The notes under the pieces were generated by a model, which searched no databases, had not been told where the DNA came from, and was given only the letters and a program-made list of their open reading frames with translations. The translations under genes were made by a program, and so were the position numbers. From Clostridia bacterium (GTDB taxonomy: Bacteria > Bacillota > Clostridia > Oscillospirales > CAG-272), in NCBI GenBank assembly GCA_017456685.1, contig JAFTIV010000182.1:1-8857 (forward strand): a stretch of 8,857 nucleotides of DNA, given 5' to 3'. Shown here piece by piece: positions 7,323 to 8,857 of the stretch (position 1 is its first letter; every line of letters begins with the position of its first letter).

Positions 7323-7954
7323 AAATAGAGGAAAGAAACGCACTTTTAGATGTTTTAAAAGGAATGCAGAAGCCTCATCGATTTGAGCATACATTAGGTG
7401 TAGAAAGGGAAGCTGTTGAGCTTGGAAAAATTTTTATTCCTGATAAGCTTGAAAAGCTGTCGCTCGCTGGACTTTTACACGATATTACAAAGGATTTTTC
7501 TACTGAAAAGCAGATTGAATTATGCAATGAATATGGAATAGAGCTTGATAAATATATTGCTCCAAAGCTTTTACATGCCAAAACAGGTTGTGAATTTGCT
7601 AGAAGATATTTTGGCAATAAAATAGTTGATGATGAAATATACTCGGCAATTTATTATCATACAACTGGAAAGGCACAAATGAGCTTGTTTGAGGCAATTG
7701 TTTATCTTGCAGATTATATCGAGGAAAATAGAACCTTTGCAGACTGCGTAGAATTAAGAAAATATTTTTACGATAATATAGGCAAGGCACATTCGTATGA
7801 AGATAAATTAGAGGTTCTTTGTAACACGCTTATTTTATCATTTGATATGACAATTAGAAATTTGCTTGACGAGGGCAAGGTAGTAGATTTTTACACTATG
7901 AGCGCTCGAAATTACCTCATAATAAATGAAAAGAATTTAAAGTGGAGGAAATAA
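7319..7954 (+). CDS. yqeK: YqeK, HD-domain symmetrical Ap4A hydrolase
   Basis: A 211-residue metal-dependent phosphohydrolase. Members of the YqeK family split diadenosine tetraphosphate (Ap4A) into two ADP, using a two-metal centre. The metal ligands are visible: His24 in RFEHTLGVE, His54-Asp55 in LLHDITKD, His86 in LLHAKTG, His114 in YYHTTGK and Asp132 in YLADYIEENR. The TxG after the third and fourth histidines and the IExxR after the aspartate are YqeK hallmarks that distinguish it from other HD proteins. It starts in an ATGA overlap with nadD, and its TAA directly abuts the rsfS ATG with no base between. The nadD-yqeK pair is widespread in Firmicutes and, as I recall, the two are fused in some mollicutes. 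Ap4A is a side product of aminoacyl-tRNA synthetases, one of which (leuS) is two genes downstream. Confidence 0.95.
   Translation: MKIEERNALLDVLKGMQKPHRFEHTLGVEREAVELGKIFIPDKLEKLSLAGLLHDITKDFSTEKQIELCNEYGIELDKYIAPKLLHAKTGCEFARRYFGNKIVDDEIYSAIYYHTTGKAQMSLFEAIVYLADYIEENRTFADCVELRKYFYDNIGKAHSYEDKLEVLCNTLILSFDMTIRNLLDEGKVVDFYTMSARNYLIINEKNLKWRK
7944..7948 (+). promoter_or_regulatory. Shine-Dalgarno of rsfS, inside yqeK
   Basis: GGAGG lies in the last codons of yqeK, six bases before the ATG at 7955. It decides the rsfS start: the reading frame there is about 16 residues longer than usual at the N-terminus, and no ATG or GTG with a comparable site lies closer to the conserved part. Confidence 0.8.
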
Positions 7955-8353
7955 ATGGAAAATATTTTGAAAATTAAAGAGGGTTGTCTTCAAGGTGCAA
8001 CCTCGCAAGAGGTAGCAGAGCTTGCAGTTAAAATTCTTGATAGCAAGCTTGCATCAGAGATAAAGCTCTTGAAAATAGATGCAAAAACAGTAATTGCAGA
8101 TTACTTTGTTATTTGTACAGGTAATTCTTCTACACAAATTAAAACTCTTGCGGACGAGGCTGAGTATAAGCTTGGAATTGCGGGAGTTGCGGATGTAAGG
8201 CTCGAGGGAAGCGCTTCCGATGAGTGGAAGGTTGTTGACTGCAAGGATGTAATTATTCATATCTTCTCACCTGACGCAAGAGATTTTTATAAGCTTGACA
8301 GGTTATGGGCAGATTGTGAAGAAATAGATATAAATAAAATTTTGAATTCTTAA
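7955..8353 (+). CDS. rsfS: Ribosomal silencing factor RsfS (Iojap/YbeB family)
   Basis: A 132-residue member of the RsfS/Iojap family. RsfS binds ribosomal protein uL14 on the 50S subunit and blocks joining of the 30S subunit, lowering translation when nutrients are short. Conserved blocks are [16 protein letters not shown] (16-31), [22 protein letters not shown] (split across about 47-68), VRLEG, the [16 protein letters not shown] strand pair and the closing [11 protein letters not shown]. The homology begins near residue 16, so the first 15 residues ([15 protein letters not shown]) are an extension; the strong GGAGG upstream supports it being translated. B. subtilis has the same yqeK-rsfS order (yqeK-yqeL). 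leuS follows after 16 bases. Confidence 0.95.
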   Translation: MENILKIKEGCLQGATSQEVAELAVKILDSKLASEIKLLKIDAKTVIADYFVICTGNSSTQIKTLADEAEYKLGIAGVADVRLEGSASDEWKVVDCKDVIIHIFSPDARDFYKLDRLWADCEEIDINKILNS

Positions 8354-8357
8354 TACA

Positions 8358-8363
8358 GAGGGA
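8358..8363 (+). promoter_or_regulatory. Shine-Dalgarno of leuS
   Basis: GAGGGA lies six bases before the ATG at 8370, within the 16-base gap after rsfS. The gap holds nothing else: it is too short for a terminator, a promoter or a T-box leader. Confidence 0.7.
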
Positions 8364-8369
8364 AACAAG

Positions 8370-8857
8370 ATGACATACGATTATTTATCAATTGAAAAAA
8401 AGTGGCAGGAGTACTGGGAGAAAAATCAAACCTTCAAAACAGATGTTTGGGACTTTTCAAAGCCTAAATTTTATGCGTTGGATATGTTTCCATATCCATC
8501 AGGAGTAGGTCTTCACGCAGGTCACCCAGAGGGATATACTGCTACTGATATTGTGTCAAGAATGAAGAGAATGCAGGGCTATAATGTTCTTCACCCTATG
8601 GGCTATGACTCATTTGGACTTCCTGCGGAGCAGTATGCTGTAAATACTGGTAATCATCCTAACGGATTTACTCAAGAAAACATTAAGACATTTTCTAAGC
8701 AGCTCAAGGAGCTTGGCTTCGACTATGACTGGAGCAAGATGATAGCTACAAGCGATCCTGAATTTTATAAGTGGACACAATGGATTTTCAAGCAGCTTTA
8801 TCTTGATGGCTATGCACAGTATATAGATATGCCTGTAAACTGGTGCGAGGAGCTTGG
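8370..8857 (+). CDS. leuS: Leucyl-tRNA synthetase, N-terminal part (truncated by the window end)
   Basis: The first 162 codons of a class I aminoacyl-tRNA synthetase that charges tRNA-Leu with leucine; the full family length is about 800 residues, so most of the gene lies beyond the window. The visible part includes the opening [17 protein letters not shown], the conserved [12 protein letters not shown] (38-49) and the ATP-binding HIGH-type motif as HAGH (49-52), followed by [27 protein letters not shown] (73-90), the leucine-binding and tRNA-reading start of the Rossmann fold, and FDYDWSK (117-123). PVNWC (155-159), near the zinc-domain/editing-domain boundary, closes the visible part. The [19 protein letters not shown] form is specific to LeuRS rather than ValRS or IleRS. 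No T-box leader can fit upstream, so it is probably transcribed with rsfS. Confidence 0.96.
   Translation, partial: MTYDYLSIEKKWQEYWEKNQTFKTDVWDFSKPKFYALDMFPYPSGVGLHAGHPEGYTATDIVSRMKRMQGYNVLHPMGYDSFGLPAEQYAVNTGNHPNGFTQENIKTFSKQLKELGFDYDWSKMIATSDPEFYKWTQWIFKQLYLDGYAQYIDMPVNWCEEL

Noticed and set aside
8295..8330. TTGACA at 8295-8300 upstream of leuS as a possible own promoter.
   Set aside because: No acceptable -10 box at 16-18 bases; the nearest AT-rich element is about 24 bases away, and the bases encode conserved RsfS residues KLDRLWAD.

Overview
The window is one unbroken run of nine complete or partial housekeeping genes plus a truncated tenth, all on the + strand. It is AT-rich, and the gene content and protein motifs point to a low-GC Gram-positive bacterium of class Clostridia (Bacillota). 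Signs for this are the rnc / radical SAM / smc / ftsY order, the Shine-Dalgarno style (AAGGAGG, GGAGG), the short FtsY with no acidic N-terminal domain, and the form of the SMC ATPase motifs (LGELSTKNIRGSK near the N-terminus, LSGGEQSFVAIA near the C-terminus). From memory the SMC motifs resemble gut Oscillospirales-type Clostridia; that placement is an inference, not a search result.

Layout: the 3' end of rnc (RNase III dsRNA-binding domain, 2-286); a stand-alone Elp3-like radical SAM protein (274-1287); smc (1290-4904); ftsY (4918-5823); rdgB, an XTP/dITP pyrophosphatase (5826-6431); yhbY, a ribosome-assembly RNA-binding protein (6421-6723); nadD (6720-7322); yqeK, an HD-domain Ap4A hydrolase (7319-7954); rsfS, a ribosomal silencing factor (7955-8353); and the 5' end of leuS (8370-8857, running off the window). 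Only about 33 bases are intergenic; the largest gap is 16 bases, before leuS. Four junctions overlap (13, 11, 4 and 4 bases) and a fifth abuts exactly. No stretch near 300 bases lacks a gene. I found no RNA gene, mobile element, CRISPR, terminator, riboswitch or convincing promoter, so the whole stretch looks like the interior of one long transcription unit whose promoter and terminator lie outside.

The genes fall into three themes. Chromosome organisation and protein targeting are served by smc and ftsY. Ribosome biogenesis and translation are served by rnc, yhbY, rsfS and leuS. Nucleotide metabolism and clean-up is served by rdgB, nadD and yqeK. The arrangement looks like two clusters common in Firmicutes (rnc-smc-ftsY and yhbY-nadD-yqeK-rsfS) joined through rdgB, with leuS appended.

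I do not see a novel defence, mobile or biosynthetic system here. The least understood gene is the radical SAM protein. It has an Elp3-like core without the acetyltransferase domain, a CX3CX2C cluster rather than the longer Elp3 spacing, and an unexpected extra cluster of four cysteines. The other findings are modest: SMC motif variants, a leuS with no room for its own leader, a strong GAG-CTT codon-pair preference, and a split between coupled and Shine-Dalgarno-driven starts.
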